From assembly GCA_002421565.1 (NCBI GenBank), contig DIKC01000063.1:1-6655 (forward strand): a DNA stretch of 6,655 nucleotides, read 5' to 3'. The notes under the pieces are model-generated. The model was not told the DNA's origin and did no database searches. It saw only the letters and a program-made list of their open reading frames with translations. Positions within the stretch are counted from its first letter, which is position 1. Each line of letters opens with the position of its first letter. Origin of the DNA: Desulfobulbaceae bacterium UBA5628. GTDB taxonomy: Bacteria; Desulfobacterota; Desulfobulbia; Desulfobulbales; Desulfurivibrionaceae. The position numbers were made by a program, and so were the translations under genes. Shown piece by piece: positions 6,078 to 6,655 of the stretch.

Positions 6078-6655
6078 ATGGCGGCTCAATCCCCTGCACC
6101 CACTGCTTTTGCTGAAAGCACCATCGCGGCCATTGCCACCCCTCCCGGCCCCGGCGGGATCGGTATTATCCGGCTGAGCGGCCCCCGCGCCCTTCCCCTG
6201 CTGCAAAAATTTTTCCAGCCTGGCAAACCCCGTCCCGTCTTGCGTAGCCACCGGCTTTATCACGGCTGGATCATCGAGCCGGTCAGCCGTCGTCCCCTGG
6301 ACGAGGTGCTGGCGGTTTACATGGCCGCTCCTGCCACCTACACCCGTGAGGATGTGGTGGAAATTCACTGTCACGGCAGCTATCTGGTGCTGCGGGAGAT
6401 TCTCGCCGCCCTCCTGGCCGAAGAGGGGGTGCGGCTTGCCCTGCCCGGCGAATTCACCAAGCGCGCTTTTTTAAACGGCCGCATCGATCTGACCCGGGCC
6501 GAGGCGGTGATCGATCTGCTGGCGGCCGGCACCCGCCAGGGTCTGCAACTGGCGATGACCCAGTTGCAGGGCGATCTTTATCAGCGGGTGCGGGCGGTGC
6601 GCGACTCCCTGGTGGCGGTGCGGGCGGTGGTGGAGGTGGCCATTGATTTTCCCGA
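6078..6655 (+). CDS. mnmE: tRNA modification GTPase MnmE (TrmE), 3'-truncated by window
   Basis: With MnmG, MnmE makes the 5-carboxymethylaminomethyl group on the wobble uridine (U34) of certain tRNAs, using a tetrahydrofolate one-carbon unit. Only 192 codons of about 450-460 lie in the window; the frame is open to the edge. The N-terminal folate-binding domain (about 14-130) is clear, with TIAAIATPPGPGGIGIIRLSG (14-34), ATYTREDVVEIHCHGS (86-101) and LPGEFTKRAFLNGRIDLTRAEAVIDLL (122-148). The first part of the helical domain follows and breaks off at AIDFP, just where the family continues with a Glu-rich stretch. The G domain and the C-terminal CxGK motif are outside. The start is ATG 6078, with GGCGGGA 8 bases upstream; in-frame ATG 6069 would add three residues and has its purine-rich stretch too close. 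It follows jag by 31 bp. Confidence 0.97.
   Translation, partial: MAAQSPAPTAFAESTIAAIATPPGPGGIGIIRLSGPRALPLLQKFFQPGKPRPVLRSHRLYHGWIIEPVSRRPLDEVLAVYMAAPATYTREDVVEIHCHGSYLVLREILAALLAEEGVRLALPGEFTKRAFLNGRIDLTRAEAVIDLLAAGTRQGLQLAMTQLQGDLYQRVRAVRDSLVAVRAVVEVAIDFP

Noticed and set aside
5129..6079. Antisense open frame (316 codons) opposite jag
   Set aside because: Same reasoning: a shadow of a real gene with no recognisable motifs.

Overview
This is a gene-dense, GC-rich (by eye about 60%) piece of bacterial chromosome with every gene on the + strand. The window shows no mobile element, CRISPR array, tRNA or rRNA. The gene order siroheme-synthase domain / CcsA-HemX-like / hemA, followed by rpmH-rnpA-yidD-yidC-jag(khpB)-mnmE, together with the style of the proteins, suggests a Gram-negative, probably anaerobic member of the former Deltaproteobacteria. 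A sulfate- or sulfur-metabolising Desulfobacterota such as the Desulfobulbales is my best guess. YidC has the long Gram-negative form with a periplasmic P1 domain, and its TM2 charge is Lys. This placement is inference from memory of gene order and protein style, not from a search.

Layout. Positions 2-508 hold the 3' part of a precorrin-2 dehydrogenase / sirohydrochlorin ferrochelatase. Positions 513-1328 encode a CcsA/HemX-family haem-handling membrane protein, and 1318-2613 encode glutamyl-tRNA reductase (hemA), overlapping its upstream neighbour by 11 bp. These three form a tight tetrapyrrole unit: HemA commits glutamate to 5-aminolevulinate, the siroheme enzyme oxidises and metallates precorrin-2, and the membrane protein handles haem or influences HemA. 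A 77-bp gap follows, the largest in the window. A good sigma-70-like promoter starts inside the hemA stop codon and points at rpmH.

The second unit is the classical ribosome/RNase P/membrane-insertion cluster. It contains rpmH (2691-2828, 45 aa), rnpA (TTG start, 2840-3229), yidD (TTG start, 3245-3466), yidC (3513-5195), jag/khpB (5213-6046) and the first 192 codons of mnmE (6078 to the window edge). L34 is a ribosomal protein, RnpA matures tRNA, YidD and YidC insert membrane proteins, KhpB binds RNA, and MnmE modifies tRNA wobble uridines. In many bacteria this cluster sits beside dnaA and oriC. Here hemA occupies the position upstream of rpmH and no DnaA-box cluster is visible.

I did not find a new system. 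The points worth a second look are small. They are the promoter overlapping the hemA stop, a diverged RNR motif in RnpA, an acidic GxxG loop (GPEG) in KhpB, Lys for Arg in the YidC groove, consecutive TTG starts, and a perfect 10-bp inverted repeat at the left edge.
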